Positions 35,101-42,015 are shown, numbered from the stretch's first letter. The stretch: 64,000 bases of DNA from Streptomyces tauricus (GCF_014650955.1 NZ_BMVY01000001.1:558001-622000), one strand, 5' to 3'. Program-made: numbers and translations. The notes: generated by a model from the letters alone, not told the origin.

Positions 35101-35465
35101 TGCCCGGCAGCCAGCAGGACCCGCAGCGAACGGCCGCCGGACAGCGCGGACAGGTCGACGCGGGCCACGGCGGTCTGCAGCAGCCAGGTCGCCGGGCTCG
35201 CCTCGAAGAGCAGCGCGTCGACCGCCGTGCCGGTGGCGAAGAACCGGGCGCTGGCCGGCATCTCCTCACCGGCGAAGCTGACCTTGCCGGTCACCGTCAG
35301 CGTGGCCCTGTCGGCCGTCGCCTGAGTGAGGGTCAGGACACCGCCGGGCAGATGCTCCAGGGACTCGGACTCGCCGCTCATCCCGAGCCGCCCGGTGTCG
35401 AGTTCGAACGTTCCGGCCCCGTCCGCCGGGAACAGTGCAACCAGGTCGTCGACCGTCAGTGCCAT
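32187..35465 (-). CDS. Second gene of six-gene operon: 1092-residue DUF6603-like protein
   Basis: The N-terminal third is a beta-rich region (FELDTGRLGMSGESESLEHL, TLTVTGKVSFAGEEMPASAR). The central third has the pattern I associate with DUF6603: SVFGPPPFTVTGFSAGFGIN and ELAEFPLVARLDAAQALPG, then amphipathic strand repeats rich in Gly, Phe and Trp (FSAWFTAHLDVLVQWKPFYL, VWFVRVRISVEVGIDLHLWL, WFISFSFGFGSS). The alternating strands could build an extended sheet or barrel, but there is no signal peptide for outer export. The last 200 residues form a separate beta domain. ATG 35465 lies inside the end of the small leader gene, overlapping it by 10 bases. Function unknown. Confidence 0.75.
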   Translation of the reverse strand: MALTVDDLVALFPADGAGTFELDTGRLGMSGESESLEHLPGGVLTLTQATADRATLTVTGKVSFAGEEMPASARFFATGTAVDALLFEASPATWLLQTAVARVDLSALSGGRSLRVLLAAGQAAAEAGRCPGTGPWVGFQLGGAVADPLEFRAELRRDSIGTAQPLDGPPLLITPLLEALGEYDVELPGPLVDWLERVQLHQHPMGKTDNLMVTAEAPVDHDTGANPVEVLVLRTTVLGRTGQDGKPKATTVAMVRVRTDWDGSGLPVIGPMIGDGLLSLPALQVMYVSENLGAEDVIKINRVVTEYDLGPLQQLPVANEAAGVPLGKNVSAAVHLAVMGQPTPAVVITVPPKFGPDPQGPDKPKLEYEFVIGKQFGPVYLSAIVFRHDFKKGLLIELQGQVTIGSLTWQVAGLGFYVGMGGGFPLLPFLHGMNIEATAADGLIGLKGGLLNKTPDDPTLDFELAGLILVQAMAVELGAQAVWARSVEGWHSVFIYGEVSLLGGASVFGPPPFTVTGFSAGFGINSSFKKVPSGAELAEFPLVARLDAAQALPGMPAPTPYTPEDALKALTGPTGWIRPTEGQYWIAAGVKFTSFGFIETKALAVIELGDSVKAMLLGRTSVSLPRTLVPTARAIARVNIGLSLGFSSAEHCLSMDVALLPGSYVLDPSIELTGGLAVYVWTGGYRAGDFAISLGGYHPAYNVPAHYPRPKRLGFVWSPASDITVRAEAYAAITPAAFMFGGRLAAVYDKGIFSAWFTAHLDVLVQWKPFYLDVRLGISIGVAATIKVWFVRVRISVEVGIDLHLWLPPFGGRATVKLWFISFSFGFGSSRDSTPAVDWPEFRTQIPAPVRVVANEGLLADADQGEIARRAAAKEPILVSSAGFTFTTEAGIPASHLYLNERLIKQSEDGTIDIRPMRKTGVTSAHRVTLTKDGTTFHPADHYWVVKPVTGTVAPGLWGKPLAKPGDALDGDQLLENRLTGLRITLPAPDYGTDTGPVTSKALSYEGLPDGRMPLRVSDPAGPEPRADDGSVRTIVDTVADPTVKGRRTAVLSTLTRLGAGPGADTDSPLSGYAALAGRSLTTPPLTTTATR

Positions 35466-35683
35466 GGGTGACCCCCGTCTGTGGACACGGTTGGGTGGGG
35501 TGCCTGTTGCGCGCCGGCTCCGTCGGGCCCCCACATATCGATGCCGGGGGAGTAATGCACCGCGATGTCGCCCAGCCATCGCTGCCACCGGCCTGCATCA
35601 CCGGAGCTGAAGCTGTCTGCCGACAGGCCTCTCCCGCGCCGTGTTGTCGCCCTGTGGGACCGAGGTCCCTCCGTCACGTCCAT
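35456..35683 (-). CDS. First gene of six-gene operon: 75-residue leader protein
   Basis: The start ATG 35683 has a strong ribosome-binding site (GGAGGGGAGAG, nine bases before). The product is basic at the N-terminus (RSHRATTRRGRGL) and aromatic-rich afterwards (RWQRWLGDIAVHYSPGIDMW). Its last codons HPWH-stop overlap the start of the next gene by 10 bases, so translation is probably coupled. It is easily missed because a longer upstream reading frame has no start signal. No similarity is known to me; it may be a chaperone or small structural subunit. Confidence 0.6.
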   Translation of the reverse strand: MDVTEGPRSHRATTRRGRGLSADSFSSGDAGRWQRWLGDIAVHYSPGIDMWGPDGAGAQQAPHPTVSTDGGHPWH

Positions 35684-35813
35684 GAGCTCTCCCCTCCAAG
35701 CGGCGGCCCGCGCGGCTCCTCTGCGCCGACCGAGCCGAGGCCCGTCGTCGGTCACGCCGCCTCCGCCCGGGGGTGAGGAGACGACAGGACGCGACCATCC
35801 GATAGCAACGCAG

Positions 35814-35838
35814 CACACTCGGACGATTACTGAGTGTG
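35814..35838. promoter_or_regulatory. Palindrome upstream of the six-gene operon
   Basis: CACACTC (35814-35820) and its complement GAGTGTG (35832-35838) flank an 11-bp AT-richer centre (GGACGATTACT). The site lies about 130 bp before the first gene of the operon in an otherwise empty 400-bp region (35684-36085), where I see no gene. It is a candidate operator or sigma/activator binding region. Confidence 0.4.
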
Positions 35839-36085
35839 ATTCCTGAATGGGTCTGCGGCATACCCCAAAGCGCAAATCCGGGGGCACATTCACCGGAACG
35901 TGGCTTTCCACACCCCGAGGCGCCAAGCCGGACCGCCGCACGGGACGCCGCGCCGACCGCGGCCCTGAACTGGCTGAGTTCGAAGGCGACCGGCGACTCG
36001 TGAGCGGGGTGTGCTTCGTGGCGGGCGGAAACGCGTTACGGGGCGCGGCGCCGCTCACGCGGGCGGCACCGACCGGTGACGGGCG

Positions 36086-36421
36086 TCAGGGGGTGATGGT
36101 GTGGACCGCGCTGACGCGTAGGAATTCCAGGCGTTCGGCGTCGGGGCTGTCTGCTGCGGCGGTGTACAGGGTGATCTTCAGGTCGGAGCAGGGAACGGTC
36201 AGGACGTCGCAGTCCAGGGCGAGTTCACCGGCGAGCCGGTGGTGCATCACCTTGCGGGAGGTGACGTGCCGCCCTGCCGCTCCTGAGTTCCACAGATCAC
36301 GAAAGCGCGGGCTGGCGTCGCTGACTTCGGCGACGAGGGAGCGCAGGTTTGCATCTTCCGGATAGGCGGTCACGGCCTGGCGCAGGTCGGCGACGAGGGC
36401 GCGCTCGTTGTTCCCGTCGAT
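36086..36421 (-). pseudogene. C-terminal MmyB-like domain of a truncated XRE regulator
   Basis: About 111 codons match the C-terminal ligand-binding part of MmyB-type regulators (SDASPRFRDLWNSGAAGRH, KVMHHRLAGELALDCDVLTV, DAERLEFLRV). The N-terminal helix-turn-helix and half of the sensor domain are missing, and the sequence upstream (36422-36614) has no related coding content. It is a remnant, not a regulator. Confidence 0.7.
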
Positions 36422-36614
36422 CTTTGGAATGGCTGTCGGATGTTCCGTGCCATTGGAAGTGTTCGAGTCCGTGGCCGCCAGTGTTGTCGAGGTGCGGTCG
36501 GCACGGACAGCCGTGATCGTGGTGAGGGAGTCCCCTGCTCCTTGCGGCCCTGGCTGATGAGGGCGGGGGTACGCGGGCGGTTGGGCCCCATCACGGGATA
36601 CGGGTTTGATTTTT

Positions 36615-36878
36615 ATGGACAAGCAGCAGCTCATCGACAGGACCGCGGGCCAGACGGACGCCGCAGGCGACGGCGAGCGGCTTGCGCCGCAGGATGTCGA
36701 GCGCGTACTGGACGCGCTGTTCGGGACGGTGGAACACCCCGGAGTGATCGCCGAGGCCGTCAGGTCGGGAGAGACGGTCGTCCTGGGCAGCTTCGGCGAC
36801 TTCCACGGCGCCGACAGCACGGCCGCCTTCCGGCCCGGCAAGGCCCTGGCCGCCTATCTCCAGGACGGTACGGGGTGA
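36615..36878 (+). CDS. HU-family DNA-binding protein, short divergent type
   Basis: The 87-residue product follows the HU/IHF layout: N-terminal helices (MDKQQLIDRTAGQTDAAGDG, then LAPQDVERVLDALFG), the beta-saddle block VRSGETVVLGSFGDFHGAD and a C-terminal FRPGKAL strand-helix. In canonical HU the DNA-binding arm of about 20 residues lies between the saddle and FRPGK; here it is reduced to a few residues (STAA), so DNA bending may be weak or absent. No long lysine-rich tail is present. It is near the remnant MmyB gene and appears to be monocistronic or to lead the SRPBCC gene. Confidence 0.8.
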   Translation: MDKQQLIDRTAGQTDAAGDGERLAPQDVERVLDALFGTVEHPGVIAEAVRSGETVVLGSFGDFHGADSTAAFRPGKALAAYLQDGTG

Positions 36879-36936
36879 GCTCGGCAACCGGCGCCGGCCG
36901 CTCACCGGTCGCATACGTCGCTGTGCGGCCGCGCCC

Positions 36937-37341
36937 ATGGCTACGCTGAGTCTGCGGGCCACCGGCCCCGCCCCGGTCGGCACGGTGTGGCGGCGCTACG
37001 TGGAATTTCAGCAGTGGCCCGGTTGGTCGCCGCAGATCAGGGCGGTGCGCACGGATACGGCGTGCATCGCGCCCGGGGTCCGCGGGAGCGTCGAGTCCGT
37101 GCTCGGGCTCAGCGTCGCCTTCGTGGTTGAGGGCGTCGACCACGAACGGTGCAGCTGGAGCTGGCGGGTACGCCTGGGGCCGGTACGGGTGCGTCTCCGG
37201 CACGACGTGCACGTACGCCGTACCGGCGCCGCGGCCGGGACGGGCGCCGAGACCCGGCTCGTGATGCGGGGACCACTGCTCGCCCTGGTCGCCTACGCTC
37301 CGCTGGCATACCTTGCCCTGCGCCGGCTCGTCCGTAGCTGA
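36937..37341 (+). CDS. SRPBCC-family (polyketide cyclase-like) protein
   Basis: The 134-residue protein has the START/SRPBCC pattern: VWRRYVEFQQWPGWSPQIRA near the N-terminus, alternating strands around a hydrophobic cavity (GVRGSVESVLGLSVAFVVEG, CSWSWRVRLGPVRVRL) and a C-terminal helix (LLALVAYAPLAYLALRRLV). These proteins bind hydrophobic small molecules; no catalytic residues are defined. It lies 58 bp after the HU-like gene on the same strand. Confidence 0.8.
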   Translation: MATLSLRATGPAPVGTVWRRYVEFQQWPGWSPQIRAVRTDTACIAPGVRGSVESVLGLSVAFVVEGVDHERCSWSWRVRLGPVRVRLRHDVHVRRTGAAAGTGAETRLVMRGPLLALVAYAPLAYLALRRLVRS

Positions 37342-37408
37342 GCGGCGGCCCGTGCGGGAGTGCGGCAGTGACGCCGGCGGTTGACGTCAGCCACAGCGCT
37401 GAAAGCTG

Positions 37409-37744
37409 CTAGACCCATCCCTCGTCGAGGTAGATCGTCCAGGTGTCTCCCACTGCCCGGCGAAGTACAGCCAAGGCCGCCACGTCGGCTACGGCTGCCG
37501 GCGCGTCGGACAGCCGCAGAGGGGAGTCCGGGACGTCGCGCCGAGTGTAGGTCGGCAACTCGCCGTTACAGCTGAAGGCGTGGAGCGGCTGGGGGGCGTC
37601 GTTGAACCACGAAGGGCGGTTCTCCTCCGCCCACGCCGCTGCGGCATCGACGCGATCCACCTGCGCCAGCACCTGCTCAGGAGCGGGCCCGCCGCTGAAC
37701 TGCACGAGGAAGCCCTCGGCGTCGACCGCCCACCAGTCCCACAT
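37409..37744 (-). CDS. Conserved hypothetical protein, 111 residues
   Basis: From ATG 37744 the product begins MWDWWAVDAEGFLVQFSGG, then WAEENRPSWFND and DTWTIYLDEGWV at the end. The aromatic-rich pattern recalls small Streptomyces proteins of unknown function found near immunity-like genes. A TTG eight codons upstream is in frame, but the ATG fits the family pattern better. It may be co-transcribed with the MarR gene upstream, 42 bp away. Confidence 0.6.
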   Translation of the reverse strand: MWDWWAVDAEGFLVQFSGGPAPEQVLAQVDRVDAAAAWAEENRPSWFNDAPQPLHAFSCNGELPTYTRRDVPDSPLRLSDAPAAVADVAALAVLRRAVGDTWTIYLDEGWV

Positions 37745-37786
37745 GAACCCAGGTCGAGGGTGTCGCAAGATCGTCCTCCGCTCCCG

Positions 37787-38245
37787 TTACGCCGACTGTG
37801 GTTGGTGACTGTCGAGCAGTTTGCTGAGCAGATGGCTCAGTTGCTGTCGTTCCTCTGGGGTGAGGCCGGCGAGGAGTGTGTCCTGTACGGCGTCGGTGTG
37901 CCGTTGTAGTTCTTCGAGGTGCGCTTCGCCGACGGGGGTGAGGCGGATCAGGTTGCGGCGCCGGTCCGTGGGATCGGTCTGCCGGTCGACCTGACGGTGG
38001 CTTTCCAGGCGGTTGAGGACCCCGTTGACGTCGTTGCGGTCCAGGCCCAGACGGCGGCCGATCTCGGCTTGGCTGAGCGCCCCGTACTCCTCCAGCGCCG
38101 CCAGGACGGCGAAATCGGTGCGGGCGCCCAACTGCATGCGTTGGGCGGTCAGCCGGGCGCTGAGCGTCGACACCTTGTTGACCTGCCAACTGGCAAGCGC
38201 GCGTAGCCGACCGGGGGGCTGCAAGGGGTGCTCCATGTCCGACAT
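37787..38245 (-). CDS. MarR-family regulator controlling the divergent NmrA-like gene
   Basis: The 152-residue protein has a winged helix with recognition region ALSQAEIGRRLGLDRNDVNG near residues 56-75 and wing DPTDRRRNLIRLTPVG near 92-107 carrying the typical DxRxR motif. It is divergent from the reductase gene at 38374, and the 128 bp between the starts contain three perfect copies of a GTTGG-N5-CCAAC site, which this protein most likely binds. Confidence 0.93.
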   Translation of the reverse strand: MSDMEHPLQPPGRLRALASWQVNKVSTLSARLTAQRMQLGARTDFAVLAALEEYGALSQAEIGRRLGLDRNDVNGVLNRLESHRQVDRQTDPTDRRRNLIRLTPVGEAHLEELQRHTDAVQDTLLAGLTPEERQQLSHLLSKLLDSHQPQSA

Positions 38246-38260
38246 CCTCTGATCCTAGCC

Positions 38261-38318
38261 GTTGGACACCCCAACAGTTCTGGCTTATGTTGGGGCAGCC
38301 AACGTTGGGTGCGCCAAC
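38261..38318. promoter_or_regulatory. Three GTTGG-N5-CCAAC operators in the MarR/NmrA-like divergent promoter
   Basis: Perfect dyads lie at 38261-38275 (centre ACACC), 38289-38303 (centre GGCAG) and 38304-38318 (centre GTGCG). The last two abut and the first is 28 bp, close to three helical turns, from the second. The layout suggests cooperative binding of MarR dimers that shuts both promoters. Confidence 0.8.
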
Positions 38319-38373
38319 GTGTATGTCATGGTGCTCCGCACCCACTCCCTGCCCGTAAAGGAAAGTGCCGCCC

Positions 38374-39216
38374 ATGATCCTCATAACGACACCCGGCAAG
38401 GTGGGCTCCGAAGCGGCGCGTCTGCTCGCGGAGCGAGGCGAGGCCGTCCGGGTCCTTGCACGCGACCCGGCCAAGGCGGACGGGCTGAGGCAGGCCGGAG
38501 TGGATGTGGTCGAAGGTGATCTCAACGCCCCGGCGTCCATCGACGCGGCCATGCGGGACGTGAAAAGCGTGGTGCTTGTCAGCCCTGCTGTGCCGGTGCA
38601 GGAGCTGAACGTGATCGACAGCGCCGCTCGCGCGAACGTCGCCCACGTCGTGAAGATCACCAGCAGGGCATCGGCGGACTCACCGATCGCCCGGCAGCGC
38701 GGACAGGTCGAAATCGAGACCGGTCTGATCGCCTCAGGGCTGGGGTACACCCTCTTGCGCAGCAACTTCTATATGCAGAACCTCCTCATGCTGGCATCCG
38801 GCATTTCACGGACCGGCCGCTTCGGGTCTTCCGCCGGTGCCGGGCAGGTCGGTTTCATCGATGCCCGTGACGTCGCGGCGGTGGCCGCGGAGATCGCCTC
38901 CTCTCCCGAGCGGCACACCGGCAGCACGTATCTGCTCACCGGGCCCGAGCTGCTTTCCTACGCCGATGTGGCGGCGACGCTGACAGCTGTGCTCGGTCGC
39001 CCCATCGCCTTCGACGAACGCACAGTCGAAGAGGACAAGCAGGCGATGACGAACGTCGGTGTGCCGGAGCCGGTGGCCGCGATGAACGCCCACGCGGTCA
39101 GCCTGATCGCCGAGGGCGAGGCGGCCTGGCTGTCCGATGACGTGCCGGCGATCCTTCGCAGGCAGGCCCGCACTTTCCAGCAGTTCATCACCGATCACCT
39201 GGCCGCGTTCTCCTGA
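38374..39216 (+). CDS. NmrA-like NAD(P)-binding reductase
   Basis: The 280-residue protein has a Rossmann start MILITTPGKVGSEAARLLAE with the G-x-x-G pattern, an Arg after the second strand (VRVLARD) fitting NADP, and the NmrA-type middle (SVVLVSPAVPVQELNVI, YTLLRSNFYMQNLLM). It lacks an obvious YxxxK catalytic pair, as in NmrA-like sensors and quinone reductases of the QorB type. I prefer ATG 38374 over GTG 38365 because of the AAAGGA spacing and the family start. Probably an NADPH-dependent quinone reductase under MarR control. Confidence 0.88.
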   Translation: MILITTPGKVGSEAARLLAERGEAVRVLARDPAKADGLRQAGVDVVEGDLNAPASIDAAMRDVKSVVLVSPAVPVQELNVIDSAARANVAHVVKITSRASADSPIARQRGQVEIETGLIASGLGYTLLRSNFYMQNLLMLASGISRTGRFGSSAGAGQVGFIDARDVAAVAAEIASSPERHTGSTYLLTGPELLSYADVAATLTAVLGRPIAFDERTVEEDKQAMTNVGVPEPVAAMNAHAVSLIAEGEAAWLSDDVPAILRRQARTFQQFITDHLAAFS

Positions 39217-39306
39217 GGCGCAGTCGGTTCGGATGCTCACCGGGGCGCGTTGTGCGCGGCGGCGATCCGCTGACCGGGGCCGCGCTGCTGGTGGCCTGCT
39301 CGTGAT

Positions 39307-40113
39307 GTGATCGTCGCCACAGAGACGACGAGTGCCGAGCGGACAGGGCTGGTTGTGGAACTTTCCCTGCGTGACCGGATACGCGCCGGCGATCCGGAAG
39401 CCTTCGCCGAACTGTTCAGCGCGCATGCCCGGGCCGTCTACGGCCATGCCGCCCGCCTGTCGGCAGACCGGCACACCGCGGAGGACGTGGTGTCCCTGAC
39501 CTTCCTGGAAGCCTGGCGGCTCAGAGAGAAACTCAGACCCGAGGCCGCGCCTTTGGACGAGGACGCCGACGTTCCCGAAGGCGACGGACTGCGCCCCTGG
39601 TTGTACGGCATCGCCACCAACGTCCTGCGCAACACGCGCCGCGCCGCCCGCCGGCACAGCGCCGCGCTCGCCCGGCTGCCAGGCCGCCCGGTGGACCGTG
39701 ACACCCTGCCCGACTTCGCCGACGACGTCGTCGGGCGCATGGAGAGGGCCGAGCGGCTCGCTGCCGCGCACACCGCGCTCGGCCGGCTGCGCAGGACCGA
39801 GCGTGAAGTGTTCGCGCTGTGCGTCTGGTCGGGACTGAGCTACGCGGCGGCGGGCGAGGCCCTCGGCGTACCCGCGAGCACCGTACGGTCGCGGCTCGCC
39901 CGGGCGAGGCAGCGCCTACGGACCCTGTCGGAGGCTGAGTTGGCCCGGCCCGGGCGCGCCGGGCCCCCGGCCGCCTACCCCGGGGAGCCACGTGCCGCCG
40001 TGCTACCCGATGGCCCAACTACGCAAGAAAAACCGGGACTCGGCCAGCGCACCGGACAGGTACCGGGTGGCCGTCCCGAAACGGCCCGGTCGACTCAGGA
40101 GAAGCACCGATGA
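39307..40113 (+). CDS. ECF-type RNA polymerase sigma factor
   Basis: The 268-residue protein has sigma region 2 (FAELFSAHARAVYGHAARLS and AEDVVSLTFLEAWRLRE, residues 36-75) and sigma-70 region 4 (LRRTEREVFALCVWSGLSYA and GVPASTVRSRLARARQRLR, about 160-210), plus a basic, low-complexity C-terminal tail of 50 residues. Regions 1.1 and 3 are absent, as in ECF sigma factors. It overlaps the next gene by ATGA, whose membrane-bound product is a likely partner. Confidence 0.9.
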   Translation: MIVATETTSAERTGLVVELSLRDRIRAGDPEAFAELFSAHARAVYGHAARLSADRHTAEDVVSLTFLEAWRLREKLRPEAAPLDEDADVPEGDGLRPWLYGIATNVLRNTRRAARRHSAALARLPGRPVDRDTLPDFADDVVGRMERAERLAAAHTALGRLRRTEREVFALCVWSGLSYAAAGEALGVPASTVRSRLARARQRLRTLSEAELARPGRAGPPAAYPGEPRAAVLPDGPTTQEKPGLGQRTGQVPGGRPETARSTQEKHR

Positions 40114-41054
40114 ACCCCGAAGAGCGCGAGGAACTGGCCGAACTGCTGCCGAGCCCGGGTGAGCCGGTCCTGACGAACGACCGCCACGACCTGCTGAAGG
40201 ACCATCTGATGAGAGAACTCACCGAGCGCGCCCCGCAACTCCCGGACATCGCGACGGCACCCGGCCGGCGGGCGAGCGCCCCGCGCCGCCGGTTCGTTGC
40301 CATCGCCGTCCCCCTCGTCACGGCGACGGCGGTCATCGCCGCCGTCCTTGCCGACGGCAGCGGATCCAAGAACGCCACGACCGACGCGGATGCGGTCGAC
40401 CTCCTCCATCGCATCGCCGCGGTCGCCGCCGCGAAGGAGTCCGTGCCCGTCAGGGACGACCAGTACGTCTATGTCCGTACGCAGGGCACCATGAAGTTCT
40501 CTGACAAGGACATCCGGGTCCTGCGCGAAGCGAGTTGGACCGCCGTCGACGGCAAGCGCGCGGGACTGCGCCGAATCACGGTGCTGGAGGGTCCGCCGTT
40601 CCGAGCCGGCGACCCGTTCTCCTCGTACTCCAAGGGCACGCACGACATGACGCTGAACCCGGACCCGAACGTCACCACGTTCCGTGAGCTACAGGAGCTG
40701 CCCACCGACCCCGATGCGCTGCTGCAGAGGATCTACGCCGACACGAAGGGGGAGGGGCCTACCAGGGAGAGCGCGGCGCTGGAGAAGATCGGCGGCATGC
40801 TGCCCGACGCCATGCTTCTGCCCGAACTGGACGCCGCGCTCTACCGCGCGGCGGCGAAGATCCCGGGCGTCTCGGTCGTCGCCGACGCCAAGGACTACAC
40901 CGGCCGCACCGGCATCGGCCTGAGTTTCAAGGAGCGTGACGGCCGCACGGTCTGGGTGTTCAACAAGAAGTCCCTCGACTTCATGGGCTCGGCGGACGAG
41001 GCGCTGCTGGACGTCGACGTCGTGGACGAGACAGGCGAGGCGCCGGCCGCATGA
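40110..41054 (+). CDS. CU044_5270-family membrane protein (sigma-factor partner)
   Basis: The 314-residue protein has a cytoplasmic N-terminal segment of about 60 residues, one transmembrane helix near 62-82 (FVAIAVPLVTATAVIAAVLA) and an extracytoplasmic domain (QYVYVRTQGTMKFSD, GVSVVADAKDYTGRTGIGLS). This layout is standard for the CU044_5270 family, which is regularly encoded right after an ECF sigma factor and is thought to act as its anti-sigma or sensor. No zinc-binding anti-sigma motif is visible. Start overlaps the sigma gene stop. Confidence 0.85.
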   Translation: MNPEEREELAELLPSPGEPVLTNDRHDLLKDHLMRELTERAPQLPDIATAPGRRASAPRRRFVAIAVPLVTATAVIAAVLADGSGSKNATTDADAVDLLHRIAAVAAAKESVPVRDDQYVYVRTQGTMKFSDKDIRVLREASWTAVDGKRAGLRRITVLEGPPFRAGDPFSSYSKGTHDMTLNPDPNVTTFRELQELPTDPDALLQRIYADTKGEGPTRESAALEKIGGMLPDAMLLPELDAALYRAAAKIPGVSVVADAKDYTGRTGIGLSFKERDGRTVWVFNKKSLDFMGSADEALLDVDVVDETGEAPAA

Positions 41055-41107
41055 CTCGCAGTTCCCGGAGAGCTGTTCCGTCGCGGGACTGAAGCAGCCC
41101 GGACAAC

Positions 41108-41142
41108 GTACAAACCCCAGGCCGCCGGCCTGGGGTTTGTAC
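41108..41142. terminator. Perfect 16-bp hairpin terminator
   Basis: GTACAAACCCCAGGCC (41108-41123), loop GCC, and the exact complement (41127-41142) lie 53 bp after the sigma/partner operon. The stem is strong and well placed for transcription termination; no U-tract follows. Confidence 0.75.
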
Positions 41143-41280
41143 GGCGCGGCTGGCGACATGCGCGCTGGGCGAGGGGTTCACGGCGGCCTGCTCACCGGCG
41201 ACGCCGGGCGCAATGCCATCCTGCGCCGTCCTGCGCGGCGATCCGATCGAACCGCGCCGCACGGCAACGGCGGCCATGCC

Positions 41281-41352
41281 GAGACCGATCTCCACGAGAC
41301 CGATCTCCACGAGACCGATCTCCACGAGACCGATCTCTACGAGTCGGTCTCC
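41281..41352. repeat. Four tandem copies of a 15-bp unit GAGACCGATCTCCAC
   Basis: Exact copies start at 41281, 41296 and 41311, with a fourth (41326) differing by one base and a fifth, decayed one after it. Each unit contains the near-palindrome GAGACCGATCTC, so the array can fold on itself in several registers. It lies in a 630-bp region (41055-41683) with no convincing gene. The 15-bp period keeps frames open on both strands, which produces artificial repeat peptides. Confidence 0.9.
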
Positions 41353-41683
41353 GTGGGGCGATTTCCGCGAGGCCGAACGGATCCTGGTGCGTGATCGGGC
41401 GGGGCAACTCGCTTACCGGCGTACACGACGATCGCTCTCGGGGCGCGTTCTTTGGGCCGTAGTGCGCGATGGCGCCCTGCCTCACGGACACCCTCCGGTG
41501 ACACCGGCCGCCTGATGCGGCGCAATGGGGCGCATGCTCCTCAGCCGTCCCTTGCGCGGCTGGCTGACGGGGGAGGGGGTCCGGCCTACGCATAGGGGTG
41601 GAGCGGTGTGATGTCCGGACCCTGGGTACGCGCTGCGTGCCTGCAAGCCACAAGGCACCCCCTATCTCAGGAAGCAGGACACG

Positions 41684-41991
41684 ATGACCGCAGCTTCGTC
41701 CCCCGGGTATCCGGCAGCGGAATCCGGCCCGACCAGGGACACGCATACGGCACGTCGAACGCAGTCCGAGACCAAGCCCTCGTTCAGACCTCGGAGATCT
41801 TCGTCTACGCGGCGTCGGTGATCGCCGTCCTCATCGCCTCCTTGGCGGTCGGTGACGGCTCTGACGGCGTGGACCGTTTCCCGGCCGACCAGGCATGGCT
41901 GTACGTCACCCTGCTGACCATCGGCTACCTGATCAGCCGCGGACTGGCCAAGAGCGGTACCCGCGACAGCTCAGACACCACCCACAGGTGA
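41684..41991 (+). pseudogene. Small two-helix membrane protein with an apparent frameshift
   Basis: ATG 41684 follows AGGAAGCAGG and begins a plausible N-terminus (MTAASSPGYPAAESGPTRD), but the conserved C-terminal part (TSEIFVYAASVIAVLIASLA, then WLYVTLLTIGYLISRGLAKS) is in a different frame from about 41785 to the stop at 41991. Intact Streptomyces relatives join the two parts directly. Either the gene is broken, or there is a sequencing error, or the frame is changed during translation. The C-terminal part has two hydrophobic helices. Confidence 0.55.
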
Positions 41992-42015
41992 CCCGCCACT
42001 GACAACAGCACCTGA

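Noticed and set aside
31479..35471. 1330-residue plus-strand open frame antisense to the DUF6603-like gene
   Set aside because: It is a shadow frame: composition is Asp/Gly/Glu/Arg-rich without domains, and it lacks a ribosome-binding site. The minus-strand genes have matching starts, overlaps and sensible strand and helix patterns.
24636..35683. Contractile injection system or prophage tail module
   Set aside because: The fibre-like repeat suggests it, but no sheath, tube, baseplate hub, spike, AAA+ ATPase, holin or portal-type gene can be seen in the window. Kept only as a possible relation.
41281..41352. Possible CRISPR array
   Set aside because: The 15-bp units are directly adjacent with no spacers and no cas genes are in the window.
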